Notes: generated by a model not told the origin, from the letters alone. 64,000 nucleotides of DNA from Fredinandcohnia onubensis (GCF_002734285.1 NZ_NSEA01000011.1:124001-188000); one strand, 5' to 3'. Shown: positions 8,934-18,186, counted from the stretch's first letter. Program-made: numbers and translations.

Positions 8934-9110
8934 ATGATTAGTAGAGCAACCAAAATCACAACATTGTTTTATATTGCGATTCTTGGAGTGATTTTAACAA
9001 CAATCTATACGATTATCATCATGATTCAAGGAAGTAAAACGATGAAGATGATTCGTTACATGTACAATCAAACGAAACAAAGTGCAGAACATGAAAATCG
9101 CGGGGAATAA
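8934..9110 (+). CDS. Small single-pass membrane protein
   Basis: 58 residues (MISRATKITTLFYIAI...). One membrane segment at about residues 9-31, then a short basic-polar tail ending EHENRGE. The SD GGAGG lies seven bases before the ATG and is strong. No family recognised. It sits alone between two leftward genes. The strong SD and typical membrane-protein composition make a real gene likely. Confidence 0.65.
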   Translation: MISRATKITTLFYIAILGVILTTIYTIIIMIQGSKTMKMIRYMYNQTKQSAEHENRGE

Positions 9111-9126
9111 CCCTCGTGATTCTACT

Positions 9127-9324
9127 TTACTCTTCTGTTTTAAAAGCAAGTCCCTTATCCCCTAGGGCTGATCGAAGCTCCCTAATGGCATTCGGACCCA
9201 CACCATGTAATGCCAATACTTCTCTCTCAGTAAGTTTTGTGAACTGCTCTAGCATGACATACCCCTCTGCATGCAAAGCACGTAATGCTGGTTTACTTAA
9301 TTTTAACTCATAAATTTCGGACAA
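9127..9324 (-). CDS. RNA polymerase alpha-CTD-like small protein
   Basis: 65 residues resembling the C-terminal domain of RNA polymerase alpha: ELKLSKPALRALHAEGYVMLEQFTKLTEREVLALHGVGPNAIRELRSAL, including the helix-hairpin-helix-like LHGVGPNAI. The full alpha N-terminal domain is absent. It could bind DNA or regulators independently. Start TTG at 9324 with a GGAGGG SD five bases upstream. It begins 15 bp after the stop of the ABC1 kinase gene, so the two are almost surely co-transcribed. Function beyond the fold is unknown. Confidence 0.8.
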   Translation of the reverse strand: MSEIYELKLSKPALRALHAEGYVMLEQFTKLTEREVLALHGVGPNAIRELRSALGDKGLAFKTEE

Positions 9325-9339
9325 AAGAACCCTCCTTTT

Positions 9340-10953
9340 TCATCTCCGTTTTTCATGCATGTACCTCATCCATTTTTTCTGTTTATGTGTAACATTAAAA
9401 TACCCAATACCAGAGATTGCTGTTAGCCCACCAGAAAGGTAAAGCACGATTAAATGTGAAGTAAAAATACTGGCTGCCATTCCTATAATGCCAAGTAAGG
9501 ACAACTGAAATAAATTCTTTTTATACGTTTCATAAATCGCGAATTGGAATTCTCTTCTTTGTTCAATTTCCTTCAAGTCCTCTAATTTTTGAGGTAACTG
9601 CAAAAACTGTTGGACTGAATGGAAAATCTTAAATACTGGCTGTGCCTGAATCCATTGCCAGACCAACGACCATTTCTGATTGCCTTCCTTGTTCAACCAG
9701 TTCGTGAACATTGGTTTTACTATATCTAATACATCATCCTCTGAGATTAGATTGAGAGTAAGTCCTTCAATTGCTACAAAGGATCGGCCTAAAAAGATAA
9801 ATCGTGTTGGGACTTGGATCGCTAGTGCTTGAATGATATCATTCACATCTCGTTTAAAGGCAATAAGGTCTATCTCCTTTAATTGAGACAGTTCAAACGA
9901 CATCAATTCCTCTAACAACTTTTGCATTGTTCGATGGTCAGCCTCAGGTAATAAAAATCCTAATTGCGATAAACAATCAACCGTTTTCGAATAATTCTTA
10001 GTAAGAAAGCTTTCAATTAACCCTTGAAACTGTTTCGCATCTTTTTTCGAGATTTCCCCTACCATCCCGAAATCAAGTAAAATGATTTTACCTTCCTTTG
10101 ATAGAAGAACATTCCCAGGGTGAGGGTCGGCATGGAACATACCTGGTTCCAGCCATTGTGGAAGGAAAAGTTCTACTAAACTCTGGGCGACCTTTTTTCG
10201 GTCAATGGATTGGATATCCTCGATACTTGATATTTTAATTCCATCTACCCATTCCATTACAAGAACCTTTGACGTACTGTACTCTGGGTAGACCTTTGGA
10301 ATTTCGACATTGTTCATTTCTTTAAATCGTTCAGAAAAGGACTCAAGGGTTTGTCGTTCCTTTGTATAATCTAACTCTCTCTCAATCACTTGTTTTATTT
10401 CTTTATATAGTACCTTGAAGTTAATAAATCCCTTCGGAACTGGTACAAAATGATCAGCAAACCAAATAATAATCGCTAACGACCGGAAATCCGTTTTTAA
10501 AATCGACTGAATATCTGGCCTTTGGACCTTAATTGCAACCCTCGCTCCATTTTTAAGAACACCCTGATATACTTCACCAATGGAGGCAGAAGCAATCGCC
10601 TCTTTCTTGATTGATTGAAAAATGGTATGGACAGGACCCTCCCACTCATCTTTAAGAATTCTCTCAATATCACTCCAATTTGAAGAAGGAACCTTGTCTG
10701 TAAGATCTTCTATTTGCTTAATAAAAGGTTTTGGAAGCAAATCAGCCCTGGTGCTTAATATTTGCCCTACCTTAATCAGTAAACCTTCCAATTCAAAAAG
10801 CGTTTTGCGAAATTTTATTCCTATCTGCTCCCAAAGCTTATCCCATTCAGCCTGTGGCTTTCTACGAAGTTTATACCAGTAGATGTTACTAAAAATCAGA
10901 AAAGCCATCGAAAGAACCTTTGTCATTCGAACAAACTTATTTTTCGTTTTCAT
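9340..10953 (-). CDS. ABC1/UbiB-family atypical kinase
   Basis: 537 residues. The family KxGQ motif is at residues ~61-64 (IKVGQILSTRAD), the Ala-rich nucleotide loop at ~121-131 (ASASIGEVYQG), the conserved Lys in AIKVQRP (~142), HADPHPGN (~275) and LDFGMVG (~293). Two hydrophobic segments lie near the C-terminus (~487-525), giving membrane attachment. Family members are ATPases/kinases supporting ubiquinone or other isoprenoid-lipid metabolism. This lineage normally uses menaquinone, so the target is uncertain. First gene of a two-gene operon with the alpha-CTD-like protein. Confidence 0.92.
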   Translation of the reverse strand: MKTKNKFVRMTKVLSMAFLIFSNIYWYKLRRKPQAEWDKLWEQIGIKFRKTLFELEGLLIKVGQILSTRADLLPKPFIKQIEDLTDKVPSSNWSDIERILKDEWEGPVHTIFQSIKKEAIASASIGEVYQGVLKNGARVAIKVQRPDIQSILKTDFRSLAIIIWFADHFVPVPKGFINFKVLYKEIKQVIERELDYTKERQTLESFSERFKEMNNVEIPKVYPEYSTSKVLVMEWVDGIKISSIEDIQSIDRKKVAQSLVELFLPQWLEPGMFHADPHPGNVLLSKEGKIILLDFGMVGEISKKDAKQFQGLIESFLTKNYSKTVDCLSQLGFLLPEADHRTMQKLLEELMSFELSQLKEIDLIAFKRDVNDIIQALAIQVPTRFIFLGRSFVAIEGLTLNLISEDDVLDIVKPMFTNWLNKEGNQKWSLVWQWIQAQPVFKIFHSVQQFLQLPQKLEDLKEIEQRREFQFAIYETYKKNLFQLSLLGIIGMAASIFTSHLIVLYLSGGLTAISGIGYFNVTHKQKKWMRYMHEKRR

Positions 10954-11000
10954 TTAGAAACCTCTCATTTCCTAAACTTCCCGTAATAAAATATTTCAAT

Positions 11001-11033
11001 AAAAAAAGCATTTCTCCTTTAAAAAGAAATGCA
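11001..11033 (-). terminator. Intrinsic terminator of the sugar ABC operon
   Basis: On the minus strand GCATTTCT pairs with AGAAATGC and is followed by seven T. Confidence 0.85.
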
Positions 11034-11049
11034 TTTGATAAATATCATC

Positions 11050-12108
11050 TTATGAAGTTTTTTCTTTTTTCTGCAATAAAACAGCGGCAATTACAATTAC
11101 ACCTTTAAATGCTTCCCTTAAAAATGGTGGTACCCCGAATAGGTTAAGAAGGTTATTCATGACGGCAATAATTAGCATTCCGTAGACAGTTCCTAGGATG
11201 AAACCTCTTCCACCCATCATATTTGTTCCTCCAACAACCGCTGCTGCAATCGCATCCATTTCCATTCCTCTTCCTGCATTCGAAAAGTCCATTGAACCAA
11301 TTCGAGAAACCTGGATGATTGCTGCTATTGACACAAGTAGCCCCATAAGAGCATATACCTTTAGTTTTACTTTTTCCACATTAATACCGGAAAGTTTTGC
11401 TGCCCTTTCATTGGATCCAACCGCAATGATATGTCTTCCGAAGGTTGTTCTTTTCGATACGTAGTAAAGTATATAGGCAATGATCGCCCAATAGATAATT
11501 GGCATAATCATATAGTTTCCAATTTTAAAACTAGCGATTTGTAAAAATTCAACTGGAACAGTAGGATTATATCCTTGCATGAAGTGTTGTGTCACACTTC
11601 TAAAAATCATCATAGCTCCTAATGTTGCAATAAACGGAGGAACATTCCCTTTTGTAATACTAACTCCAATAAGTGAACCTAATAGATACCCTGCTAGTAA
11701 AACCAATAGAATTGTGATGATAAATGCAGGTGCACCTGTGATTCCCATCATTCCCAGAAACCCTTTTGTACCCGTATCTAAGAGCATCATCGAAAAGGCG
11801 CCCGTGACTACCAAGGTAGAACCAACAGCTAAATCAATTCCGCCTGTCATGATAACAAAGGTCATCCCTAAAGCAACAATCGCTGTTCCAGCATTATTGC
11901 GTAAAATATTTATCCAGTTATTGATCCATGACTGAAACCATTCCCCAAATGAATCATAATCAAAGCCTAATACCAATGTTTGTAAAATAATCATAATAAT
12001 TAATGCAATTGCGATACTGAATAGTGGGTCATTTGACCATTTATATTTAAACCATTCCAAAAAGTTTTTCTTATTTTTGATTGTTGTTTGATCGATACTT
12101 GGCTTCAT
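11050..12108 (-). CDS. Sugar ABC transporter permease (RbsC-like)
   Basis: 352 residues, about eight to ten membrane segments, BPD_transp_2 family (GGIDLAVGSTLVVTGAFSMM; AAVVGGTNMMGGRGFILGTVYGMLIIAVMNN). It forms the membrane channel of a carbohydrate importer of the ribose/inositol class. The ATG overlaps the stop of the ATPase gene by one base (TAATG), so translation is coupled. Last gene of the transporter operon; a terminator follows. The substrate is not ribose by context: no rbsD or rbsK is present, and the neighbours are sugar oxidoreductases. Confidence 0.93.
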   Translation of the reverse strand: MKPSIDQTTIKNKKNFLEWFKYKWSNDPLFSIAIALIIMIILQTLVLGFDYDSFGEWFQSWINNWINILRNNAGTAIVALGMTFVIMTGGIDLAVGSTLVVTGAFSMMLLDTGTKGFLGMMGITGAPAFIITILLVLLAGYLLGSLIGVSITKGNVPPFIATLGAMMIFRSVTQHFMQGYNPTVPVEFLQIASFKIGNYMIMPIIYWAIIAYILYYVSKRTTFGRHIIAVGSNERAAKLSGINVEKVKLKVYALMGLLVSIAAIIQVSRIGSMDFSNAGRGMEMDAIAAAVVGGTNMMGGRGFILGTVYGMLIIAVMNNLLNLFGVPPFLREAFKGVIVIAAVLLQKKEKTS

Positions 12109-13610
12109 TAGCTTACCTCTCCCTCACTTAAGTCCCCACCTGTAGCAAGACTCATGATGGAATGCTCATTCATATCTTCTCCAGCGACTTCCCCCTGGAT
12201 GGTACCGTGATACATGACGATTGCTCGGTCACAGACGCGTATGATTTCATTCGCTTCACTGGAAAGAACAACAATTCCAATATTTTCTTCAGCTAGTTTT
12301 AAAATAATGTCATAAATATCTTCCTTCGCCCCCACATCCACACCTTGGGTAGGATTGTCCAAGATAAGAAGTTTGGGGTTAGCAGCCAACCATTTTGCAA
12401 GGACAACCTTTTGCTGATTTCCTCCAGAGAGACTAGTTATACTGTCAGTAAGGTCACCCATTTTCAATCGTAATGCTTTTCTATGCTCTTCAAAAATCTC
12501 CTGATGCTTTTTTGTATTAATCGTTCCCCGCGTTGAAAAGATTGGCCACGTAACGATTGAAGCATTTTCTAAAATGTTCATATCCTTGATAATGGCATTT
12601 TCTTTGCGATTTCGTGGCAGATAGGCAATTCCTTCCTTAATTGCTTTCGTCGTACTCGTTATCTTTACTTCCTTACCGTTCAGGAAAATCTTCCCTGTTG
12701 AAATCTGGTCAGCTCCAAAAATAGATTGAAAAAGTTCACTTCGTCCATCACCGAGAAGACCTGTAAAACCGACAATTTCACCCGCTCGAACTGAAAAGCT
12801 AATATCCTTAAAGATATGACCAGAAGTTAATCCTTCAACACGTAAAATCTCATTTCCTAGATTTTTCTCTCTGATTAGAGATTCTGTTCTCACATCATGT
12901 CCCACCATATATCTTGCAAGATCATTCGTTGTCACTTCGCTGACATTACCTTCAGACACCAAGTTACCGTCACGAAGCACAAGATAGCGATTACAAATCT
13001 CCATTACCTCATTTAATTTATGAGAAATAAAGATAATACCGACATTATGTTCCTTTAAAGTTCTCATCATCGCAAAGACTCGCTCAATTTCCTGGTCTGT
13101 TAAGGAAGTAGTCGGTTCGTCCATAATAATTATCGACGCATTTGTCATCATTGCCCGGCATATTTCGATGATTTGTTTATAGGAAGCATCAAGTTCTCGA
13201 ACCAATTTATTCGGATCAAGGTCTACGTTCATTTTCCTAAACATCTCTTTTGTTTCTTGATACATTTTATCTAAATCCAAGCTGCCTCTCTTTGTTTTCA
13301 ACTCTCGGCCAAGGAACATATTTTCATAGATTGGTAAATCGTTGATTAAGTTCAGCTCTTGGTGGATGAAGGCAATTCCGGCATCCTGAGATTGTGCTGG
13401 TGTAGCAAATTCCACTTGTTTCTCGTCAATGTGTATAGAGCCAAAGTCCATTTGCAAAACTCCACCCAAAATGTTCATCAACGTAGACTTTCCTGCCCCA
13501 TTTTCCCCAAGCAATGCGCAGATTTCACCGCCTTTTAGGGAAAAGGATACATCCTTAAGTACATGATTGCTTCCAAAGGATTTTCGGATTTGTTTCATTT
13601 CAATTAACAC
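12108..13610 (-). CDS. Sugar ABC transporter ATP-binding protein (RbsA-like)
   Basis: 500 residues with two fused ABC ATPase domains, the RbsA/MglA/AraG arrangement. The N-terminal domain has Walker A GENGAGKSTLM (~35-45) and Walker B IIMDEPTTSLT. The C-terminal domain has degenerate Walker A GLLGDGRSELF, signature SLSGGNQQKV and LLILDNPTQGVD. The degenerate second Walker A is normal for the family. Powers uptake through the RbsC-like permease. The start has no perfect SD; the ATG at 13610 follows a TGACG stretch. Confidence 0.94.
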   Translation of the reverse strand: MLIEMKQIRKSFGSNHVLKDVSFSLKGGEICALLGENGAGKSTLMNILGGVLQMDFGSIHIDEKQVEFATPAQSQDAGIAFIHQELNLINDLPIYENMFLGRELKTKRGSLDLDKMYQETKEMFRKMNVDLDPNKLVRELDASYKQIIEICRAMMTNASIIIMDEPTTSLTDQEIERVFAMMRTLKEHNVGIIFISHKLNEVMEICNRYLVLRDGNLVSEGNVSEVTTNDLARYMVGHDVRTESLIREKNLGNEILRVEGLTSGHIFKDISFSVRAGEIVGFTGLLGDGRSELFQSIFGADQISTGKIFLNGKEVKITSTTKAIKEGIAYLPRNRKENAIIKDMNILENASIVTWPIFSTRGTINTKKHQEIFEEHRKALRLKMGDLTDSITSLSGGNQQKVVLAKWLAANPKLLILDNPTQGVDVGAKEDIYDIILKLAEENIGIVVLSSEANEIIRVCDRAIVMYHGTIQGEVAGEDMNEHSIMSLATGGDLSEGEVS

Positions 13611-13669
13611 GTCATCACTTCCAAACCTTTAAAGTCACTACAAAGCTCACAAAAAAGGTAAAAGAGAGA

Positions 13670-13693
13670 GGCTATAGCAGTGTTGCCATAGCC
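13670..13693 (-). terminator. Intercistronic hairpin between binding-protein and ATPase genes
   Basis: GGCTATNGCA pairs with TGCNATAGCC (one mismatch) across a 4-base loop, followed on the minus strand by CT-rich sequence. Such hairpins often partly terminate or stabilise the binding-protein transcript, giving it higher expression. Confidence 0.7.
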
Positions 13694-13716
13694 CTCAAGT
13701 ATTCGAGCTCAATTTC

Positions 13717-14700
13717 TTAGTAAGGTGAACCCTCATCGAGGAAATCTTTATAATTATCTCTGTCAACAATCGTTGTAGGAATAATGGTTTCCATTTCAAC
13801 CTCTTCACCTTTTAATACCTTAAGTGCAACATCAACAGCATCCTTTACCATTGCTGGGCTATATAGAGCAGATTGAATCCAGATATCTTCGTTTTCTGGC
13901 ATCATATTAAAATACTCCTGCATACCTCCGCCACCGGTTACTACTTTAATATCTGTTCTTCCTGCTTCTTTGATTGCTTGTAATACACCGATGGAAGTCT
14001 CATCATCCAAGGAATAGACCGCATCAATTTTATCAAGGCTTGTTAAAATATCCGCAAAATCTTTCAATCCATCTTCTCTTGTAAACTGAGTTGCATATGT
14101 GTGTAGTTCAATATCTGGAGCGATTTCTTCAATAGTTTCAACAAATCCGTTCTTACGCAATTCAGAAACGGAGCCTGAGGTTGGAACCTCTAGAATAACG
14201 ACATTTCCTTCTTTACCGATTTTTTCAACAACGTAATTTGCACCTTGAACACCCATGTCCTCATTGTCGCCTGCTACTCGATAAACACCTTCTGCATCAA
14301 TGACAATGTCAAAGTTTACAACCTTGATCCCTTCATCTAATGCACGTTGAATAGGTACTTCCATACCTTCCCATTGTGGGAACGCTACGATAGCTTCTGC
14401 TCCCCACGTCATTAAATCATCTAATTGTGAAGTCATTTCAGCTGCATTGCTACTTGTTTGAATTTGGTACTCAATCTCACCAGAAAGTTCCTTTGCACGA
14501 GCCTCCGCATGATATGCAACCGCCGCAACCCATCCATGTGTAACAGCTGGTGCCAAAATACCAATCTTATGCTTATCACTTGAATCTTTTCCCGAATCCC
14601 CACTTGGTTTGTCGCCTGTTTGTTCTGAATTACTACACGCACTCAGTACAGGAATTAATAGTAAAACTAGCAGCGATACTAAACGTAATACTTTTTTCAT
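13717..14700 (-). CDS. Sugar ABC transporter substrate-binding lipoprotein (RbsB-like)
   Basis: 327 residues. Lipoprotein signal peptide with lipobox VLSAC (Cys ~22), then a Gly/Ser/Asp-rich linker and a periplasmic-binding-protein type 1 fold (HKIGILAPAVTHGWVAAVAYHAEARAKEL; VVNFDIVIDAEGVYRVAGDNEDMG). It captures the sugar outside the membrane. The ligand is unknown. Family members bind ribose, inositol, galactose or anhydro-sugars. First gene of the transporter operon, 162 bp after the Gfo/Idh/MocA gene, with a candidate cre in between. Confidence 0.93.
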   Translation of the reverse strand: MKKVLRLVSLLVLLLIPVLSACSNSEQTGDKPSGDSGKDSSDKHKIGILAPAVTHGWVAAVAYHAEARAKELSGEIEYQIQTSSNAAEMTSQLDDLMTWGAEAIVAFPQWEGMEVPIQRALDEGIKVVNFDIVIDAEGVYRVAGDNEDMGVQGANYVVEKIGKEGNVVILEVPTSGSVSELRKNGFVETIEEIAPDIELHTYATQFTREDGLKDFADILTSLDKIDAVYSLDDETSIGVLQAIKEAGRTDIKVVTGGGGMQEYFNMMPENEDIWIQSALYSPAMVKDAVDVALKVLKGEEVEMETIIPTTIVDRDNYKDFLDEGSPY

Positions 14701-14785
14701 AAAAAATAACCCCCTCGTTTTTAACTAGTTATTTATTTCATTAATAAATTGAAACCTTCTTAACTATAAATTTTTCACTAGTAAA

Positions 14786-14799
14786 TATAAGCGCTTTCT
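14786..14799 (-). promoter_or_regulatory. Candidate cre (CcpA site) upstream of the ABC operon
   Basis: Minus-strand AGAAAGCGCTTATA matches the core of the cre consensus (GAAAGCGCTT). A possible TTAACT - 18 bp - TATATT promoter overlaps it on the minus strand, so CcpA binding would block it. Prediction from sequence only. Confidence 0.45.
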
Positions 14800-14862
14800 T
14801 TTCTAGGAGTTAATCAAGTTGTGGGTTTTTGTGAGGATCTCTGTTGTATGTATAGTGGTAAA

Positions 14863-15861
14863 CTAAATAAATACTTGTATTCTTGATTCTAACGATTCTT
14901 CTATGCTTTTAAGTAGTTTTAATGTATAGAGTACGTCTTTTAAAGGAACTATAGTATTTTCTTGGTTCTTATCCATGCAATTCAAAAAATAAGATAATTC
15001 ATTTTGAAAGGCATCGCTCTTTTCAAAGGTAATTGCTGTCTTTCCCTCGTGATTGTAGTAGATAAGTTGTTTAGTGCCTTTATCGGTATTTTCAATATTC
15101 TCACCAGCTATCAAATTAAAATCTAGAGTTCCTTGAGCCGCTTGTGCTCGTAAAGACATTGTAAAAGGATAGCCAGTTGTCATACGCTGAGAGGCTTCAA
15201 CGAATGCTTTACTCTTATTCTTAAAGGTAAGCGTAGTCATGACATGGTCCCAAGCACCATATTTGTTTTTATTTCCAACCGAATATACAGATTCAACTTC
15301 GCCTACTAAATAATGAACGAAATCAATATCATGTAAGTGTAGATCGAATAGGGCTCCACCGCTTTTTTCGGGATGCAAAAACCAATCACTCCATTTAGGA
15401 ATCTGCCCCAATCTCTTTGCATGGACAATCTCAATATCTTTCAATTTCTCAGATTCACTTAACGTTTTGATTGCCTTATACTCAGGCCAAAAGCGGAGTA
15501 CATGACCGACAAAGAGTTTGACACCATTTTTAGTAACTTCATGAATAATTCGATTTGCAGACTCTATTGTAAGAGTTAATGGTTTTTCACAAATAATATG
15601 TTTTCCGGCCTTAGCTGCCTTGATAATATATTCTTCATGTAGGAAGGTCGGTAAACATATATCAATGACGTCTATTTCCGCACTACGTAATAAATATTCG
15701 TAATCCGTGACAAAAGACCCATTAAAAGTTTGAAGAAGATCAAAATCTTCTACTTTATTTCGCGTACATATTGCCGTTACCTGACAATTTTTGATATGAC
15801 GGTATGCTTCTAAATGTGTCTTTCCGATGAATCCTAAACCAACTAGCCCAATATGTTTCAT
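14863..15861 (-). CDS. Gfo/Idh/MocA-family oxidoreductase (sugar locus, first copy)
   Basis: 332 residues. N-terminal Rossmann fold with GLGFIGKTHLEAY (residues ~7-19), the family motif CEKPLTLT (~92-99, Lys of the EKP triad) and a C-terminal substrate domain containing GGALFDLHLHDIDFVHYL (Asp and His expected at the active site). NAD(P)-dependent oxidation or reduction of a sugar or cyclitol. The strong promoter upstream carries one LacI-type operator directly after its -10 and a second operator 80 bp further on. Probably one unit with the downstream ABC transporter, since no terminator separates them. The substrate is unknown. Confidence 0.9.
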   Translation of the reverse strand: MKHIGLVGLGFIGKTHLEAYRHIKNCQVTAICTRNKVEDFDLLQTFNGSFVTDYEYLLRSAEIDVIDICLPTFLHEEYIIKAAKAGKHIICEKPLTLTIESANRIIHEVTKNGVKLFVGHVLRFWPEYKAIKTLSESEKLKDIEIVHAKRLGQIPKWSDWFLHPEKSGGALFDLHLHDIDFVHYLVGEVESVYSVGNKNKYGAWDHVMTTLTFKNKSKAFVEASQRMTTGYPFTMSLRAQAAQGTLDFNLIAGENIENTDKGTKQLIYYNHEGKTAITFEKSDAFQNELSYFLNCMDKNQENTIVPLKDVLYTLKLLKSIEESLESRIQVFI

Positions 15862-15942
15862 CGTTTCCCCCTCTTAACCTAGTAATCTGGAAAGATATTC
15901 GAAGGATTTTTTCACAGAAACGTCAATTTCCATTGTTTAAGA

Positions 15943-15956
15943 TGTAATTGATTACA
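15943..15956. promoter_or_regulatory. LacI-type operator 1
   Basis: TGTAATTGATTACA, a 14-bp palindrome in the leader of the 14863-15861 gene. It is the same motif as at 16023, 18221 and 18340. Confidence 0.75.
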
Positions 15957-16022
15957 AATCATATTAAGAACACATCGTACAAGCTTTACGCTATTGATTA
16001 CTTTGATAAGGAAGATTCAATT

Positions 16023-16068
16023 TGTAATCCGTTACATTTATAGTATAAGATAAACAATATTCAGTCAA
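16023..16068 (-). promoter_or_regulatory. Promoter with LacI-type operator 2
   Basis: Reading on the minus strand: TTGACT (16063-16068), a 17-bp spacer, TACTAT (16040-16045), then the operator TGTAACGGATTACA (16023-16036) three bases after the -10. Drives the oxidoreductase at 14863-15861. Confidence 0.8.
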
Positions 16069-16143
16069 TTAATTTTAGGTATAAATTATCATTTTTTCCA
16101 TTAAAGGTGCATTAGCTTTGTCTTACATTTCTAACGTATCATC

Positions 16144-17151
16144 TTATGAACCAAGTATTTTTTCAACAACTCTAAGAGAAGCAACTGCTTGCTCACCAGT
16201 AACTGGAGGCTCTACGTCATGTATGATTGAATTGATAAATGCATCGATAACACCTGAATTTGTTTGATTATCATTCGTCTGAATGGACTCCAGTTCATAC
16301 CTCTTAATAGCTCCATCCCTTTTTTCAATGATTAGTGGCGCATTTGGATCATGATAGATTTTTAAGATTCCCAATTGGCAGTAGATAATCGTTGAATTAT
16401 CTTCAGAACCGTAATATGTCCATGAAAATGAAGCTGTTCCCAAACGCCCTTTCTGTGTTTTTAATGCACAGACGACATTATCACATACCTCTATTGGTTT
16501 ACCATTTTCATCGACTTTATCTAAAGCACCATAGAAAGAATGTACATCCTCAATTTCGTCATCCAACAGGTAATGGATTAAATCAATTTTATGGATTCCC
16601 AAATCACCTACAACACCTGAATGAGACCGATCCTTTTTAAAAAACCAAGTGGAGTTTGATTTGTTTACTCCCCAGTTCTCAGGACCTTGATGACCAAAAG
16701 AGGTTTTGAAAGTTAATACCTCACCAAGTTCCTTGTTATCCATTACTTCTTTCGCTTTCTGATGAGCTTTTGTGAAACGTTGGTTATGGTCAACCATTAA
16801 TTTTTTCCCTGATTTACGCTGTGCTTCGAGGATTTCTTCAGCATACTTCAAATTAACAGCTAATGGTTTTTCACATAATACATGCTTCCCACTTAATAAC
16901 GCATTGGAAGTATTAATATGATGGGCCTCATTAGAAGAACAATCGCTAATAGCAACAATGGATGGATCGTGGAACAGTTCCTCAACTGTTTTTACAGCTC
17001 GCCCTCCAAATTCATTAGCTAAGCTCAGGGCTCTTTCACCTTTACGGTCATAAAAAATAATTTCCTCAACATGCGGGTTTGCTTTATACTCAGGTGCATG
17101 TCTATGCCTAGCTATGGAACCACATCCGATAATGCCCACTTTTATACCCAT
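16144..17151 (-). CDS. Gfo/Idh/MocA-family oxidoreductase (sugar locus, second copy)
   Basis: 335 residues from the ATG at 17151, chosen because GAGGAGG lies eight bases before it; the frame extends to 17169. Rossmann motif GIIGCGSIARHRHAPEY, CEKPLAVN, and GVVGDLGIHKIDLIHYLL in the catalytic region. Only moderately similar to the copy at 14863, so the two probably carry out different redox steps. It follows the LacI-type gene by 45 bp and should be co-transcribed with it from the operator-controlled promoter. Confidence 0.9.
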   Translation of the reverse strand: MGIKVGIIGCGSIARHRHAPEYKANPHVEEIIFYDRKGERALSLANEFGGRAVKTVEELFHDPSIVAISDCSSNEAHHINTSNALLSGKHVLCEKPLAVNLKYAEEILEAQRKSGKKLMVDHNQRFTKAHQKAKEVMDNKELGEVLTFKTSFGHQGPENWGVNKSNSTWFFKKDRSHSGVVGDLGIHKIDLIHYLLDDEIEDVHSFYGALDKVDENGKPIEVCDNVVCALKTQKGRLGTASFSWTYYGSEDNSTIIYCQLGILKIYHDPNAPLIIEKRDGAIKRYELESIQTNDNQTNSGVIDAFINSIIHDVEPPVTGEQAVASLRVVEKILGS

Positions 17152-17196
17152 GATTGAAAACCTCCTCATTTCCTACTTTTTAAAAGGTAGGAAATC

Positions 17197-18186
17197 CTAT
17201 CCCATTGTTGACTCGCGAATAATTAATTCGTGATCTAGGACAACACTTTCTACCTTTTCTCCTTGAATACTACTAATCAGCATGTTTGCTGCAATACTCC
17301 CCATTTTATACATCGGCTGTGAAATCGTGGTTAAGGTTGGATTCGTCATGTTCGAAAAACTAATATTATCAAAACCTACTAAAGCAATGTCATTTGGAAC
17401 ATGTAAACCATTTCCATTAATTCCTTTTAAGGCTCCAATAGCCAGTGTGTCAGAAACGGCAAAAACAGCTGTGGGTTTTTCTGCTAATTGATACATGACC
17501 CTCATAGCCTGAACACCATTTTGAAATTCAAGTTCTTTCGTGTGGTAGATCCATTCATCACGGATTGGAAGATTAAATTCTTTTAATGCTCGCTCATACC
17601 CATTTCGACGTTGTCTCGCATATAAAAACTTTTCATCAGAATTAATGAGCGCTATTCTTTCATGACCTAACTTAATTAAATGCTTAACGGCCTGATAAGC
17701 CGCCAATTCATTGTCTATCGTTACGTAAGGGATACTACCTCCCTCTTCATATTCACTACAAAGAATAACAGAATAATTCTCCGCTAATTCATTTAGCTTG
17801 TTCATATTGACTGTCGGGTCCATCGAAATGACACCATCAGCTAATTTATTCTTAATCATATTAAAATAAATGTTTTCTCGTTGTGGATTTGAGTCCGTTT
17901 CGCATAGAAGTATATTGTAGTTGTTGGTAATGGCTGTATTTTGAATCCCGTTGATAATTTCTGTGTAAAAGGGATTTGAGATACTTGGGAGTAATACTAA
18001 TAACAGTCGACTTTCGGAGTTCCGAAGATTTCTTCCTAACATACTAGGTTCATAATTAAGATCTTTGATTGCATTTTCAACCTTTAGTCTTGTTTTCGGA
18101 CTGACAGACGTAGCATTATTAAGGACCCTTGAAACCGTTGCAACGGATACACCTGCTTTTTGAGCTACTTGTTGAATATTTGCCAT
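17197..18186 (-). CDS. LacI-family transcriptional regulator
   Basis: 329 residues. The N-terminal HTH (ANIQQVAQKAGVSVATVSRVLNNATSVSPKTR) has the hinge-helix region after it. A periplasmic-binding-like effector domain follows (residues ~60-329). The recognition helix residues after the second turn are VATVSRVL, usual for LacI/CcpA relatives. A 22-bp perfect palindrome sits between its promoter and start, arguing for autorepression. The same motif stands before the two divergent metabolic units, so this is the local regulator. The effector is probably the imported sugar or a keto derivative (inference). Confidence 0.95.
   Translation of the reverse strand: MANIQQVAQKAGVSVATVSRVLNNATSVSPKTRLKVENAIKDLNYEPSMLGRNLRNSESRLLLVLLPSISNPFYTEIINGIQNTAITNNYNILLCETDSNPQRENIYFNMIKNKLADGVISMDPTVNMNKLNELAENYSVILCSEYEEGGSIPYVTIDNELAAYQAVKHLIKLGHERIALINSDEKFLYARQRRNGYERALKEFNLPIRDEWIYHTKELEFQNGVQAMRVMYQLAEKPTAVFAVSDTLAIGALKGINGNGLHVPNDIALVGFDNISFSNMTNPTLTTISQPMYKMGSIAANMLISSIQGEKVESVVLDHELIIRESTMG

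Noticed and set aside
11050-14700. Ribose transport operon
   Set aside because: No rbsK or rbsD; the transporter is linked to sugar oxidoreductases, so a ribose label would over-reach.
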